Source of the DNA: Carposina sasakii
Taxonomy: Eukaryota; Arthropoda; Insecta; Lepidoptera; Carposinidae
Direction: 5' to 3'
NCBI GenBank assembly: GCA_014607495.2
Contig: CP053175.1
Location: 7,316,001-7,380,000, forward strand
Length of the DNA: 64,000 bases
In this document: positions 21,250 through 32,404 of the stretch, in pieces
Layout: each line of letters opens with the position of its first letter
Numbering within the stretch: position 1 is the stretch's first letter
The notes under the pieces: generated by a model
The model's database searches: none
What the model was told of the DNA's origin: nothing
What the model saw: only the letters and a program-made list of their open reading frames with translations
Made by a program: the position numbers and the translations under genes

Positions 21250-21600
21250 TGTGTCCCCGAAATGGGGTGGTCATAACTGCACGGCACTGGATCTTAGCCT
21301 TTCCTTCATTTTCTTCTCCTTCCTCTTCTATCGCGAACTGGCCGGCGGCAGTGGCAGCTCAAGAGGCCGGATGCACCCTGGTAATACCAAGGGACGACTA
21401 GCCCGGCCCGCGTCCCCCCGGCCAGCCGCATCTTTCCCTTCCCAAATGGGTCAGACTCTCTGACCCATGTGGCCCCCTTTAAGGGCCACTTAAGTTTCCG
21501 GCGCGTTGTCGCGCGCCGAGAATTTTACCCGGGCTCGGGGGTTGCCCCAAGGTCCGTAACCCGAAGCGTATTTTTGCGCCAAGGACGACCGTCATAGGGC
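21250..21600. other. GC-rich island, origin unknown
   Basis: Markedly richer in G and C than all neighbouring DNA (for example CCCGGCCCGCGTCCCCCCGG). It ends in a SINE B B-box near 21600. Two short overlapping frames cross it, but neither resembles a known protein. It may be the 5' part of a longer SINE or LINE family, or captured host DNA. Confidence 0.45.
21447..21518. other. three consecutive hairpins
   Basis: TGGGTCAGA (21447-21455) pairs with 21459-21467; GTGGCCC (21469-21475) with GGGCCAC (21483-21489); CGGCGCG (21499-21505) with 21512-21518. The three sit end to end in the GC-rich island. This may be a structured RNA end of a retroelement (inference). Confidence 0.6.
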
Positions 21601-21760
21601 CTGGGTTCGAATCCCGGTAGGTGCAAACATAGATAATATGATGAATATTGATGTTTTTTTCCGAGTCATGGATGTTTCTATAATTATTTATGTATTTATA
21701 TACCGTTGCTTAGTACCCACGACACCAAGACCTTAGGAATCTTATTGTGAGAATAGGTAA
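21590..21760 (+). repeat. SINE B, 3' part
   Basis: It has a B box GGGTTCGAATCCCGGTAGGT, the body TCCGAGTCATGGATGTTTCT and the block TACCGTTGCTTAGTACCCAC. It matches the copy at 41440-41665. Confidence 0.7.
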
Positions 21761-21764
21761 AAAA

Positions 21765-22005
21765 ATACTAGATCTAGTTCTTACCCCTTTAGTATTCTGC
21801 GTGGAAAATAAACACATTACCAAGAAAAATGCAAATACATTTTTTGGATCTAACATTTTTAGATAATCACCTTCATGCGAATTGCTTACAAATGATTCAA
21901 AGCCCATCAAAAACGGTTTAGCCTAATGATCTATATCAACTAGCAGTAAATGTATGTAATACAAAATAGAGAGACATCATTAACTAATGGAAGTACGTAT
22001 ATATC
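21765..22005. other. no gene seen
   Basis: AT-rich DNA between a SINE and an L repeat. The one open frame on the minus strand (21710-21910) lacks any recognisable domain and overlaps the SINE. Confidence 0.4.
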
Positions 22006-22007
22006 CT

Positions 22008-22246
22008 ACTATAATATTATAAACGCGAAAGTTTGTAAGTATGGATGGATGGATGTTTGTTACCCTTTCACGTAAAAACGGCTGGAGCGATTTTAATAAA
22101 ATTTTGTATGGAGTTAGCTGACACCCAGGATTAACACATAGGCTACTTTTTATCCCGGGAAAATATTTTTATCACGGATAATTTCGACATTTCGTTTTTT
22201 CTGCAGTCCACGCGGACGAAATCGCGGGCGTCCACTGCGCGTCAAC
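22008..22246 (+). repeat. L repeat (Lep1/Helitron-like)
   Basis: Near full unit: ATATTATAAACGCGAAAGTT, a (GGAT)n run, AACACATAGGCTACTTTTTA, then GCGGGCGTCCACT. The final CTAG is altered to CTGC. Confidence 0.65.
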
Positions 22247-22261
22247 TGCGTATGTTATCAC

Positions 22262-22530
22262 TGATTCAAAGCCCAATGGTTTAGACGTGCGCTTTCCAAG
22301 CGGGGGACGTAGGTTCGATTTAAGTCACGGGCCTGTGCCACTTTATTTCACGTAAGGATTTTAATGTTGTATAATTTTCACTTCGTACCACGGAAAGCAC
22401 ATAATATCGTTGGTCCTACGCCTGATCTCTCTCCGGTCGTGTTAGATTTCTATCCGTCGGATTATGAGAGTGACAGAATAGAGAGAGCACCTGTGTTTGC
22501 GGCAACGTCGTCTCCATAAGGCACTTAAAT
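22262..22530 (+). repeat. SINE A
   Basis: It has an A-box-like CCCAATGGTTTAGACGTGCG, B box GTAGGTTCGATTTAAGTCAC, then ATCGTTGGTCCTACGCCTGA. The 3' end is truncated compared with 61470-61814. Confidence 0.7.
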
Positions 22531-22544
22531 ACAAATTTTATGGG

Positions 22545-23095
22545 AAAGTTAGTTTATTTATTTGTTAGATCTTCACGCCTTATCTACTTAACTAATCTTC
22601 TTGAAATTTTGCATACATACTGGGTGTAATTTGTTCTTTTAATACCTCGTATTCTTTGTAACATCACGATCATTTTTTTCTTTGGAAGCACCCCTGGGAA
22701 ACCACGGGTTTCCGAGATATAGAGGTCCAAAGTTACATTAATATTATCATTTTTTTACATAAATCCATCTGAAATCGGTTATCAAACATTTTTTTCAAAT
22801 ATACTCGTACCATGTCAAAATGTTATAATGTTAGTTTTGTAGGTACATTTGTACTTTGAGCACCAAACGAATACATTGCTTGCAATAAAATGACAGTATT
22901 TTTTCATAATTTATTTGTCGTTTCCCAGGGTTGGTTCCATAGAAGAAAATGATCGTAACCTTACAAAGAATACGAGGTATTAAAAAAACATTGTTGTCTT
23001 TTTACACCCTGTATAGTGGGAGCACGGAAAAGGACATGAGCTACATTTTGTAGTCCATGCGGACAAAGTCGCAAGCAACAGCTAGTTTTAGGTAA
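22545..23095 (+). repeat. L-related repeat split by M3
   Basis: Left part TATTTGTTAGATCTTCACGC to GCATACATA; right part AGTGGGAGCACGGAAAAGGA to GCTAGTTTTAG. Together they match 47866-48030, which is uninterrupted. Confidence 0.6.
22620..23011. mobile_element. M3 MITE with long TIRs
   Basis: The left end CTGGGTGTAA and the right end (reverse complement CAGGGTGTAA) continue into inverted TTTTAATACCTCGTATTCTT blocks. The flanks read TA on both sides. The interior shares the CACGATCATTTTT motif with M1, so M1 and M3 are probably related. Confidence 0.7.
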
Positions 23096-23333
23096 ATAAA
23101 CACAATGCAGTACAATTTCTACAATTGCGTAAACCAAAAATGTACGTGATAATAAAATTATTGTGTGTTCATTTTAGTTTAATTAAAATTAAAATTAATA
23201 ATACGGAATTGGAGTTATCGTTTTTGTGTGTGCATAATTAATATTATTATAGGCCGTGGGTGTAGGTAAACTACAAAATTATAACCGAAAGGTAGAATTA
23301 ATATCGTAACTCAAATCGGTATTGGTTGAATGC

Positions 23334-23412
23334 AGGCCGCTTCGGACCGGTCGGAGTGGAGATTGTTGCTATGTTCAGCGGTGGACTTCTCATAGCTGAA
23401 AATGATGATGAA
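23334..23412 (+). repeat. LINE C-terminal remnant (E type)
   Basis: It carries GCTTCGGACCGGTCGGAGTG and ATGTTCAGCGGTGGACTTCT. The same codons are seen more fully at 41963-42112. Confidence 0.55.
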
Positions 23413-23419
23413 ATTATAG

Positions 23420-25876
23420 AATTAGAATAGAATTTCTTTATTTGCCATTGTATAGGGTACATTACAGGTGGTGGATTATATAAGTACAGAATCTCCTATA
23501 CAGCCATAAACATACAGCATGCAAGAAAAAGTTTTACCTACTTCAAAATAACTACATTTGTATATTTACAAAATTGCAATCACAATTGATTTTAAAATTT
23601 TAAATGAAAAGAAAAAAATTAAAAAATGATATTAACTTATAATTTACAAATTTTACCAGCAGTAGCATGCAATCATTCAAGGGTCCAGCTCAGGGCTAAC
23701 ACAGGCTGTGCCTATAGCGTCATTTTTCTTTATGTTCGAAAAACTCTTGCATAGAATAAAATGTATTTTGTAGAAGCCACCGAAATAACATAGTTTTAAG
23801 TTTGTTAGGGGCTAACTCTTTAAATCGTTCAGGTATTTTATTGTACACCTTTATACTAAAACTAAGGCAATTCTTTTTGTATCGTGAAGTCCTATGCATT
23901 GTATCGAGTACTAATTTATTTGGGTACCTGGTTGGTCTTTCTTTAACTTTCTTAAATATATCAAAGACGTCATGTAAATTTTGTTTCACAAATAAAGTTG
24001 TTTCCAGGATATAAAGACAAGGAAGAGGAAGAATACCCAATTCTCTAAAATATGGTCTACAGGATACGTCCTGTGCTATTCCGCAGATAGCTCGTATACA
24101 CTTTTTTTGGGCAATAAAGACTTTGTTAATATCTACACCGTTACCCCAGATAATCAGACCATATCGTAGGACTGATTCAACGTAGGCATGGTATGCTATT
24201 TTAGCCGTTTTTTTTGACGCAACTTTGGTCAGTCTATGAAGAGCAAACACAAACCTATTTAGTTTATTACATACTTTGGTAGTTTGTTCCTTCCAATTTA
24301 GCTTTTGGTTTATATTTACGCCAAGAAACGTCGTGTCATTTGCTTCTATAAAAGATTGTCCATTATAATTTATTTGCAATTTGTCAGTTAGATTATTAAA
24401 ATTTGTGAATTTACTTTTCTTAACATTAATTTGGAGGTTATTTTTTCCAAGCCATTGTATATTGATGCAATTGTATTATTTATAGTTATTTCATGATTTT
24501 TAAGAGACATATTTTTATCAGAAGAAACTATTACTGATATGTCATCGGCAAACAATACACTTTTATGGGGAATTGTTTCTGGTAGGTCATTAATGTACAA
24601 AATAAATAACAATGGTCCAAGAACGCTTCCCTGCGGAACACCGAACTTGCTTCTAAGAGGTACTGATCTATAAGACTGCACACAATGTGTCTTATTTGTT
24701 TGGTGTACTTCTTGTACCTCTACGATCTGTTGCCTATCCCGAAGATATGTTTCTAACCAATGAAGAGCTGGTCCTCTTATTCCGTTGTGGTCTAATTTAC
24801 ATAGTAGTTGATCATGCGAGACAAAGTCAAATGCTTTAGACATGTCAAAATAGTATATACCGTAGTATATAATTTTTCATTTGTGCATTCCAGAATATGT
24901 TTTATTAGATTAAATGTGGCCAGAGTAGTAGACTTTTTCTTTTGAAAGCCAAACTGTTCCGTTCTCACTATACTATACGTGGAAAAAAATGATATAATTT
25001 TGTCATGCAAAACCCTCTCAAAAATCTTTGAAATATGGGTATTAACGTGATAGGACGATAGTTTTCCACTTGTGATCTATTTCCCGCTTTAAATAATGGT
25101 TTGACAATAGAGTACTTTAACTTATCTGGGAAAACGCCGGATTCCATTGAAAGATTTACAAGGTGCTTTAGCACAGCGCTAATCTCTAATCTGCATGCTT
25201 TTATTACCTTAGTACAAATATCATCATAACCCTCAGAATTTGTATTTTTTAATGTCATTATTGTCTTAATTATGTATTGTTCGTCAATTGGAGTCAAATA
25301 TATTGAATTGTTAAGTTTATGTTTCGAATTTGTCTTTTCTATATTATTATTTGTTTTATTAGTCAAGTTTATAAAATAGTTATTTAAATAGTCAGCGATT
25401 TTATTAGGATCAGATATGTCATTACCGTCAATGTCAATTTTATCTATGTATCTGTTTAAGTTTGTGTTTCCTAGTTCATTATTGATAACGTTCCATGTCG
25501 ATTTTGCAATGTTTTTACTATTAAGTACATACTTATTATTGGTATATTTTTTTGCTCTTGTTATACATTTTTTTAGTATCATCGCGTATTTAAGATATTT
25601 CATTTTGTTCTTATGCGTTTTGTTTGTGTAGTACTTATAGCGAAGCATTTTTTTTGTATTACAGCTCTTTTTTAGTCCCTTCGTTATCCAATCTAAAAAC
25701 GGTCTTGTATTAGTTTTGACCTTATTCACTGGAAAGCATAGTTTATAGAGCAGACAAAATTGCTCATAAAAACAGTTAAATGCGGTATTAAGGTCGTATT
25801 CTTTATATACGTCGGAGAATGTGAGTTTACTTAAAAGTTCACAGAATTTCATAATCACAGAAGTCAAATCTGACAT
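23420..25876 (-). mobile_element. 5'-truncated LINE (Jockey/CR1 group)
   Basis: A minus-strand non-LTR retrotransposon. Its 3' end, near 23420, finishes in a TTCTATTCTAATTC-type tail after a 300-bp 3' UTR containing AATAAAGAAATTC. It keeps the linker before reverse transcriptase, the reverse transcriptase and the C-terminal domain; the endonuclease and any ORF1 are gone. 5' truncation is normal for LINE insertions. The 5' break abuts an L-related fragment. Confidence 0.8.
23720..25876 (-). pseudogene. LINE ORF2 reverse transcriptase, frameshifted
   Basis: Four overlapping minus-strand frames follow in order: 25876-24968, 25010-24792, 24843-24388 and 24379-23720. They carry N-Y-R-P-I-T-L-I-P, F-G-F-Q-K-K-K-S-T-T, S-K-A-F-D-F-V-S-H-D (motif A), G-V-P-Q-G-S-V-L-G-P-L-L-F (motif B), L-F-A-D-D-I-S-V-I (motif C, catalytic F-A-D-D) and F-L-G-V-N-I-N-Q-K-L-N-W (after the palm), then a C-terminal domain with L-R-Y-G-L-I-I-W-G-N-G. 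About 700 codons remain. Three frameshifts (near 25000, 24830 and 24385) inactivate it. No apurinic endonuclease motif precedes it. Confidence 0.85.
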
Positions 25877-25990
25877 CCACGATTTCGTTCGCGTAGACTA
25901 CAGAATGTAGCTTATGTCCTTCTCAGTAGGCACTTCTAACTACCTATATTTATACAAAATTTCAAGTAGATTCGTTGAGTAAATAAAGTG
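25873..25990 (-). repeat. L-related fragment
   Basis: ATCCACGATTTCGTTCGCGT, GACTACAGAATGTAGCTTAT and TCAAGTAGATTCGTTGAGTA are L-related 3' sequence in reverse. Confidence 0.5.
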
Positions 25991-26106
25991 AAGAGTTACC
26001 TAACATATAAACTAGCTTACTATATTTATTAACATTATTTGGGATAGCTTGGGCAAAACAAACATTGACTTTTCACTACTCACTTGTCCTATTATTTGAT
26101 AGGAAT

Positions 26107-26515
26107 ATACTGGGTGATTTTTGGTCGTCAACGTTCCCTAAAACTACGGAATCTCCTCATCATCATGATCATTTTTCTCCATATGTGGGAAGTGTCTGGT
26201 TCCCAAAATATTAGGGTCCAAAGTTGAATAAATATACTGCGTTTTTCTGCATAAATGCATATTGACGCATATAGCAAGATTTTTTCACGAGAAATAATTC
26301 ATATCTGTCTATGAAAAAACTAGCATAAACACTGGAGACTATAAATTTCGCCCGATCAAGTAATAAAAAAAAATCAAGAAAATTTAAAATCAAAGAAAAT
26401 TTTATTTAAAAATCATTTCCCAGCATTTTTTGGCATAAACTTACTTTATTTGATGTATAGAATAGGTACCCTTCGTTAAGGGTGGCAACGAAAAAACACC
26501 CCGTATGTATCGAAT
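26107..26515 (+). mobile_element. M1 MITE
   Basis: Full copy: TACTGGGTGATTTTTGGTCG to ACACCCCGTAT. It contains ACGGAATCTCCTCATCATCA and GGTGGCAACGAAAAAAC. Confidence 0.75.
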
Positions 26516-26539
26516 ATAATTTTAATTATTTTCGTTCCT

Positions 26540-26650
26540 TAAGTATACATTAGTTCAGCCTTGTTCAGCAGTAGTTCAGTGAAGGTAAATGTAAAATGTT
26601 TTTCATATAAAATGTCTGTGTACAATAAAGAATAGAATAGAATAGAATTT
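26540..26650 (+). repeat. LINE-like 3' tail with (AATAG)n
   Basis: GTACAATAAAGAATAGAATA and further AATAG units. Tails of this kind end several Lepidoptera LINEs, including the one at 23420 (minus). Confidence 0.45.
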
Positions 26651-27039
26651 TTTAACCTTATCCTGTAAATATTTGTATGTATAGGTAATTTCTCAATATG
26701 ATTTTCGTAATGACATGCGCACTACAGCGCCCCTTACAGTCTCCTAATGAAGACAATACCTCCGAAAGCACATAAGAAAATTCATCTATCAACTCAAGAA
26801 GCCAAGACAAAAGAGAAGTAAAATTCAAGGCAGGCCTTAACTAACATAAATAACTTAGTCCGCAAACTCGAATAATGGCCCGTTTGAGACAATGAGCGAA
26901 AATTAGGCGATTGTGGACCTTATTGCGCGGTGATAGGGATGGTGGAAAGACGCCTGAAAATGACGGTTCGTGAATGGCACACGAAATAGGGTCTTGGTTT
27001 CGATGTGGGATGTTTTGGATGAGGTAATTTGGTTTTTTA

Positions 27040-27130
27040 TTCTTATTGTTATTCTTTATTGCACACACACAAACAATATAAATTACAGATAAAAGAAGTG
27101 ATGAGAGATCTCTTCCAGCAAAACAAGCAA
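27040..27130 (-). repeat. LINE B 3' end
   Basis: TTATTCTTTATTGCACACAC and ATCTCTTCCAGCAAAACAAG match the 3' end of the LINE B piece at 45591-45966. Confidence 0.55.
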
Positions 27131-27329
27131 ATAAATACTTTTTATACGTATTTTTTTAATTCTTTAAAACCAGAGGGTAAGCTATAATCAGTCATCTTAT
27201 TTTCTTCAAATTATTGGCTGGCTACCACACTGGCTACATAAAAAAGTAGACTTATACACCTAAGTCTAATGTAAAAACGGTTCTATATGCTGACTACATC
27301 GGCTTCACTAGAAGCCGATCGGCTTTACT

Positions 27330-27480
27330 GGAATATCTATAAAAATTACTGGTATCCGCTACATCTCCCTTCGTGCATGACGTAAGAGTCGACTAAGGAA
27401 CTCGGGTATTTGCTCAGGTTTAGCTAGCAACTTGTCACTGTACATTTCACATCTGACCCCGCTATGCTTAAAGTGGTATA
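27330..27480 (-). repeat. R repeat
   Basis: Minus-strand copy: CATCTCCCTTCGTGCATGAC, GTAAGAGTCGACTAAGGAAC, then TAGCTAGCAACTTGTCACTG and CCCCGCTATGCT. R is the commonest repeat in the window. Confidence 0.65.
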
Positions 27481-27574
27481 TTTTCTTTTTACTTTCTTTT
27501 AAAACGAGATGATATGTCACAAAGAATCATCTATACTGGCTGGCTACATTAAAAATAGACCTATATACCTGGCA

Positions 27575-27655
27575 CGCGGAATGCAGAGGTCGTGGGTTCG
27601 ATTCCCATCCGGGTGAGGAATTTTTTCCATTTCTTTATTAATAATTTTACTATAT
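27575..27655 (+). repeat. SINE C fragment
   Basis: It has GGTCGTGGGTTCGATTCCCA and the tail CCATTTCTTTATTAATAATT. The A-box half is missing, as at 4097. Confidence 0.65.
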
Positions 27656-27666
27656 ACCTAGGTTTA

Positions 27667-27930
27667 CCTTGACCGCGTGGTGCCGGCAGAGTAGAATTCG
27701 TACCACCCCATGTCTGCCCTTGGGTATCGTACGAGGCGATTAAGGGTTTCCAGGAGGTGAGCAGCAGCGCCTTCCGTGTTGACAACATAGTTCAAAATAC
27801 AAACTGCGGTCATCAACCCGCCTGCCCAGCGTGGTGACTATGGGAAAATACCCTCCATGGCAGTCGTGTGGTGTGCCCTAGGGGAGGCCTACATCCAGCA
27901 GTGGACTGCAATAGGCTGATGATGATGATG
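27667..27930 (+). repeat. Y repeat with target duplication
   Basis: Full Y unit ending (GAT)n, flanked by an 11-bp direct repeat, ACCTAGGTTTA (27656-27666 and 27931-27941). A duplication of this length and the simple-repeat tail show it was inserted by LINE-type reverse transcription. Confidence 0.85.
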
Positions 27931-28321
27931 ACCTAGGTTTAATGTTAAGTTAGTATATAGTAATTTACTTATTCATTATATCAATGTTTTCACTTACCGG
28001 GAATCGAATCCGCGCACATTATAAGGTACCATACAACTTACAAAAGTACCACATCCATCTGAAACAATTAATGCATCCTTGTTATATAAAATCAGATGTC
28101 TTCCAGAAGACATATTAATCTTTATCATAAGAAAGTGATTATTTTTAGCGATTCCAGACAGACGTTAATAATAATTTCTTAAACTAATAGAGTGACCATT
28201 TATTACAGTCATATTAAAAAAATCCTGTAGGTATTGTAACATAGAAAACCCTTACTATAAACTTAAATGAAATTATATTAAGCGTCGAAACCCCGGCTTG
28301 CCTCCTTGACAGCCGCATATA

Positions 28322-28590
28322 CTCATATGTGTGCGCAAACACAGATGCATCTTCTCTATTTCGTTACTCTCATAGTCCAATGGGACGGAAAGCCGACACG
28401 ACCGTAGAGAGATCAGACGCAGGACCAACGGTTTTACGTGCTTTCCGGGTATGAGCTTCGTGACAATTTTGCAACATTAAAATCTGTACATTAAATAAAT
28501 TCACTGGTACAGGCTCGTGACTGGGATCGAACTTACGCCTCCAGCTTGGAAAGTGCACGTCTTAACCACTATCACCGCTAGGGCTATCAC
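28322..28590 (-). repeat. SINE A
   Basis: Minus-strand copy with the tRNA-like head at the right (GAACTTACGCCTCCAGCTTG, GTCTTAACCACTATCACCGC) and the A body to the left. Confidence 0.7.
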
Positions 28591-28674
28591 CGCTATCTAT
28601 ACATATAATAAAATCATAAATAAAACCCTACAGGCACTAGCATAGGGGGTACAGATATACCTATAAATTATCAA

Positions 28675-28800
28675 AGACAAATTGCTAACTCATCGCCTGA
28701 GGGAACGCCACTGAGTTCCTTAGTCGACTCTTACGACATGAACGGAAGGAGATGCAGCTGATGTATTCTAGTGAAGCCCCGCATCAACGCAGGACTATGG
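28675..28800 (+). repeat. R repeat
   Basis: Core GAGTTCCTTAGTCGACTCTT, CGGAAGGAGATGCAGCTGAT and AGTGAAGCCCCGCATC. Confidence 0.65.
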
Positions 28801-28926
28801 TTTTATAATAATTCCACTCTGCTCTTCCATTATGCTACTATCATTCTGACTTGTCTGAACCCATTGTGCTCCTAAAATTGGAAGCTCATTAGTGGAAACA
28901 AAGGTGAAGGCGATTTTAATTCGGAA

Positions 28927-29656
28927 TATATAGGATGTTTTTTCGTTGCCACCTTTAATGAAGGCTACGTACTCTATACATCAAATAGAGTAACTTTATG
29001 CCAAAAAATGCTGGGAAACTATGTAATTTTTTCGGGCGAAATGTGTAGTGTCCAGTGTTTATGCTAGTTTTTTCATAGACAGATATTAATTATTTATCGT
29101 GAAAAAATCATGCTACGCGCGTCTATATGCATTTATGCAGAAAAACGCAGTATATTTATAAAATTATTAATAAAGAAATGGAAAAAAATCTTCACCCGAG
29201 TGGGAATCGAACCCACGACCACTGCATACCGTGCTAGTTGCTCTAACCACTGAGCTACCGGGTCAATTACTCGGATGACGAATTTTACCATCTCTTTTCT
29301 AAATTACATATTGGCAACGTTATTCTTCATCCCGATAGCTGAATACACGATCAACCAATCCTAACAAATCTCGGCATGATATAAAGTAAACAAAGCTGAA
29401 TCCCTCAGCACAATGTTTAAAGATAAAACCTAATATCAGAACCAGGTATCCTAACGGACGTTTATATTAATGGAGAAGTGTTTTTATAAATTTATCTTAG
29501 TCAAGATATTCTATATTTTAAAATTATTAATAAAGAAATTTACACAACTTTGGAGCCTATATTTGAGAATCAAACTTCCCAGGTTATTCCAAGGAAAAAT
29601 GATCGTATGATTAGAATTCCGTAGTTTCGAGAACGTTACACAATAAAATCCTGTAT
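28927..29656 (-). mobile_element. M1 MITE split by SINE C
   Basis: Left part ends GCAGAAAAACGCAGTATATT; right part resumes CACAACTTTGGAGCC. Without the insertion it is a 350-bp M1 copy ending AATCCTGTAT. Confidence 0.7.
29160..29538 (-). repeat. SINE C composite in M1
   Basis: The minus strand reads a good tRNA-like head, GACCCGGTAGCTCAGTGGTT (29264-29245), then the B box GGTCGTGGGTTCGATTCCCA and the family tail. About 250 bp of unrelated sequence precede the head. The whole insert is bracketed by direct copies of AAATTATTAATAAAGAAAT (29161-29179 and 29520-29538). It is not a functional tRNA gene: the anticodon-arm region is diverged and the 3' end runs into the SINE tail. Confidence 0.65.
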
Positions 29657-30168
29657 AGGTAGTTTGGGATTATCTGAGGAGAGTGTAAGTTTGTTTGTTT
29701 ACTTACAGACGTGTAATGTGTTTTACAGCGCTGTTATGTGTGGCTGTGAGATCTCCTTCGTGATTTTTCAGTTCTAGCTACACCGGTTCTGGGAACACAG
29801 CTGCCTTGGGTGCTTGAATTAAATCTATTTTATATAGGGAGACTATCGGAAGCCTGGTATTACAATCTAGTCCCAAATTGTTAAGTGACTTATTACAGTT
29901 ATTACCGTACAGGGTGTATAACAAAAGGGGTTAAAAAAATCTTTATAAATAGCCCACTGCAGTCACTATAGACAACCTATCCACAATATTTTACACTAGA
30001 AAAAAGATGGACCTGTAAGTAATCGGTAATAATACCTACCCACACTGCATGACCCTGTAGGCTTTTAGATCTCTGACCAAGCTAAAAAAGAATCTCTTGT
30101 AGAAATAAGCTCGCCTTTATACATTTCTCTTTTTTATATAAACTTTTTGTTATTATATTTTGGTGTAC

Positions 30169-30198
30169 ATCATCATCATCATCATCATCATCATCACT
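30169..30198. repeat. (CAT)n microsatellite
   Basis: Ten trinucleotide units. Confidence 0.9.
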
Positions 30199-30224
30199 GC
30201 AAATTATTATTATAAAACAAAGTC

Positions 30225-30405
30225 GTGCCGCTCTCTATCTGTCCATATGACTGTATGCTTAAATCTTTAAAACAACGGATTTTGATGCGGTTTTTATACA
30301 GTTTGATTCAAGAGGAAGGTATTATATGTATAACTAGAGACCCGGCCCGGCTTCGCACGGGTGCAATACCCCCTCACGCGGACAAAGTCGTGGGCCGCCA
30401 GTAAA
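30225..30405 (+). repeat. Z repeat
   Basis: TTTGATGCGGTTTTTATACA, TATAACTAGAGACCCGGCCC, GGCTTCGCACGGGTGCAATA and GCGGACAAAGTCGTGGGC. A second copy is at 56370-56577. Confidence 0.6.
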
Positions 30406-30639
30406 GAATAAAGAATTCCTGCAATCATCGATCGATTATACCAGGGACTTATAAGTAACCGGTCATAATACCGGCACCGCATAACCTACAGGGCTATTAG
30501 ATCTGGCAGCCGGCCAATATAAAATCAGTTCGGTTTTATTGGCCCCAGTGAATTTTCAGCGGAATTATAGCAAACCGATAGTAGGATATTTGCACCGGCA
30601 CAGAGGTGCGGTGGAGATGATGTTGATGCTAAATAAAAG

Positions 30640-30735
30640 CTTAGAGAACGCCTCTGGCTTCCATAGTCGACTCTTACGACATGCACGGAAGGAGATGCAG
30701 TTGATGTATTCTAGTGAAACCCCACATGAGCATAG
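30640..30735 (+). repeat. R repeat fragment
   Basis: CATAGTCGACTCTTACGACA, CACGGAAGGAGATGCAGTTG, AGTGAAACCCCACATGAG. Confidence 0.6.
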
Positions 30736-30739
30736 GTCA

Positions 30740-31450
30740 GGTCATCAACAAACTATTATGTATAGTTACGTGCATTATCTTCAAAGAGTGTGCAAATTGC
30801 TCACCCACTTATAGCAAACCGTGCGACGAAGATAGCACTCCATGAAGCCAACATTATCTAACCGTCGTCTCACTCACTCCTCGATGACCATGTGCTTTAT
30901 TTCTTGACGAGTTCATACTAGTAATAATATAATATTTTCTTATAAAAAATTTACAAATTAGCAAAAAACTGCCCTTACTCCGACATCATGAATCGATATT
31001 TCAAACTCCAATCACACTCGTCCATTAAAAATTTACTCATGTTATAGAAAACAAAGTACTAGCCTCATTAGAGTGCCATCCACTAATGATACGAGATTAA
31101 GGCGCAATTTTTTTACCCCTTTTTTGATCATTAACCTCTCCAAATCTAGCCCTGTTCCATTGTTTGAAGTGTCCGTAATTAAAATCGGTGCCTGTGATAT
31201 TAGTTCTCACCTGGGGTGAAATAGGGGTGAAAGGGGGGATGAGAAAAGGGTCACCAAATAATAGTTATGTAACTCGGAATTTATAGTGAAGAGCTAATGA
31301 ATTAAAATAGGTATTCGCTTGAAAATGGGGAAGTCTAAATTAAGTTTCTTCTTAAAGAGAACTTATAAAATATGTTTAAGCTTATTATTTATTACTTGTT
31401 ACTTATTATTATTATTTACAGATTTAAGTGGATTAGTAATTTCTGCGAAT
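30740..31450. other. no gene or clear repeat seen
   Basis: Mixed AT-rich DNA with a short G-rich patch (31200-31245). No reading frame with a recognisable domain. Confidence 0.4.
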
Positions 31451-31454
31451 GTCT

Positions 31455-31600
31455 TATTCGCTAGAATACATCAGCTGCTTCTCCTTCCGTGCACGCTAAA
31501 GAACTTGGGCATATTCTCAGGTGATAAACTAGCCACTTGTCACATCTATCCCCGCTAGGCTAGACGTGGCTGTGGGATTTCTTTTGTGATCCTGAAGTTC
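31455..31600 (-). repeat. R repeat
   Basis: TAGAATACATCAGCTGCTTC to GATCCTGAAGTTCTGGCTAC, reverse orientation. Confidence 0.6.
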
Positions 31601-31609
31601 TGGCTACCT

Positions 31610-32140
31610 CGTTTTGGAAACACAGCGTATCTATATGTATGTACCTATATATTGTATAAAACTCTAGTATAAAATTGTATTTTACTATCATTCAATGAAG
31701 AAGATAAATTCTAATCCTACCAAACATTAACCTGCATGAAAGAGAATTAAAAAAAAACTGAACTAGAAAACTAAAAGTATTATTCTTCTTTTATTGCTTA
31801 AGCCCGTAGTCAAAGGAAAAGTCTCGTAATCCTGGGCTTGAGGGGAATTAGTGTGGGTCTCAGAGTTATTGTAATATATAGAGCACGTGTAAACATCAGG
31901 TTTATAAAATTTATCATTCTGATTTTTAAGGTCTTCACTGATGTGACCAGTGTTTCTAAAAGATATGTATTAAATGTATAATTATGTATTATATTTATGA
32001 GTTTTATACATAATATTTAATCACCTTGTTTGAACGCCACGGGTTGCCTAATCATGCGTCTAAGTACTGATCGCATTGCGGCATCTATATTTCGCATTGC
32101 AATGCAAATTAAATTAGTTTATTGGTACATATCTAAAATA
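31610..32140. other. no gene seen
   Basis: AT-rich DNA. It contains an eroded SINE B-like patch (GTGTGGGTCTCAGAGTTATT near 31851), nothing else recognised. Confidence 0.35.
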
Positions 32141-32144
32141 TTTT

Positions 32145-32402
32145 TCTATGCTGCTCTGGGAGTGAAAAAAAAACGTATAATTCTACAGTTGCTTCTCTTC
32201 CCAGGCATACCGTACAACTCAGTAGAGGGACAAAAGGGTCTCGGTGTTTTGTAGGCGATGGGCTGACCACCTGTCACTACTAACCGAACTTGTACATCTC
32301 AACTATACCCTCAAAATTGGTCAGAAGTGGCACCATGTGGTTCTATCGGCCCTTGGTGCTCTGCCTACCCCGTAAGGGATAAAGGCGTGATTATATGTAT
32401 GT
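32145..32402 (+). repeat. T repeat
   Basis: Complete copy: TATGCTGCTCTGGGAGTG through CTTGTACATCTCAACTATAC to GGCGTGATTATATGTATGTA. Confidence 0.75.
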
Positions 32403-32404
32403 AA

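Noticed and set aside
29177..29264. tRNA gene on the minus strand.
   Set aside because: A and B boxes are good, but it continues into a SINE tail shared with 4097 and 27575, and the anticodon arm is diverged.
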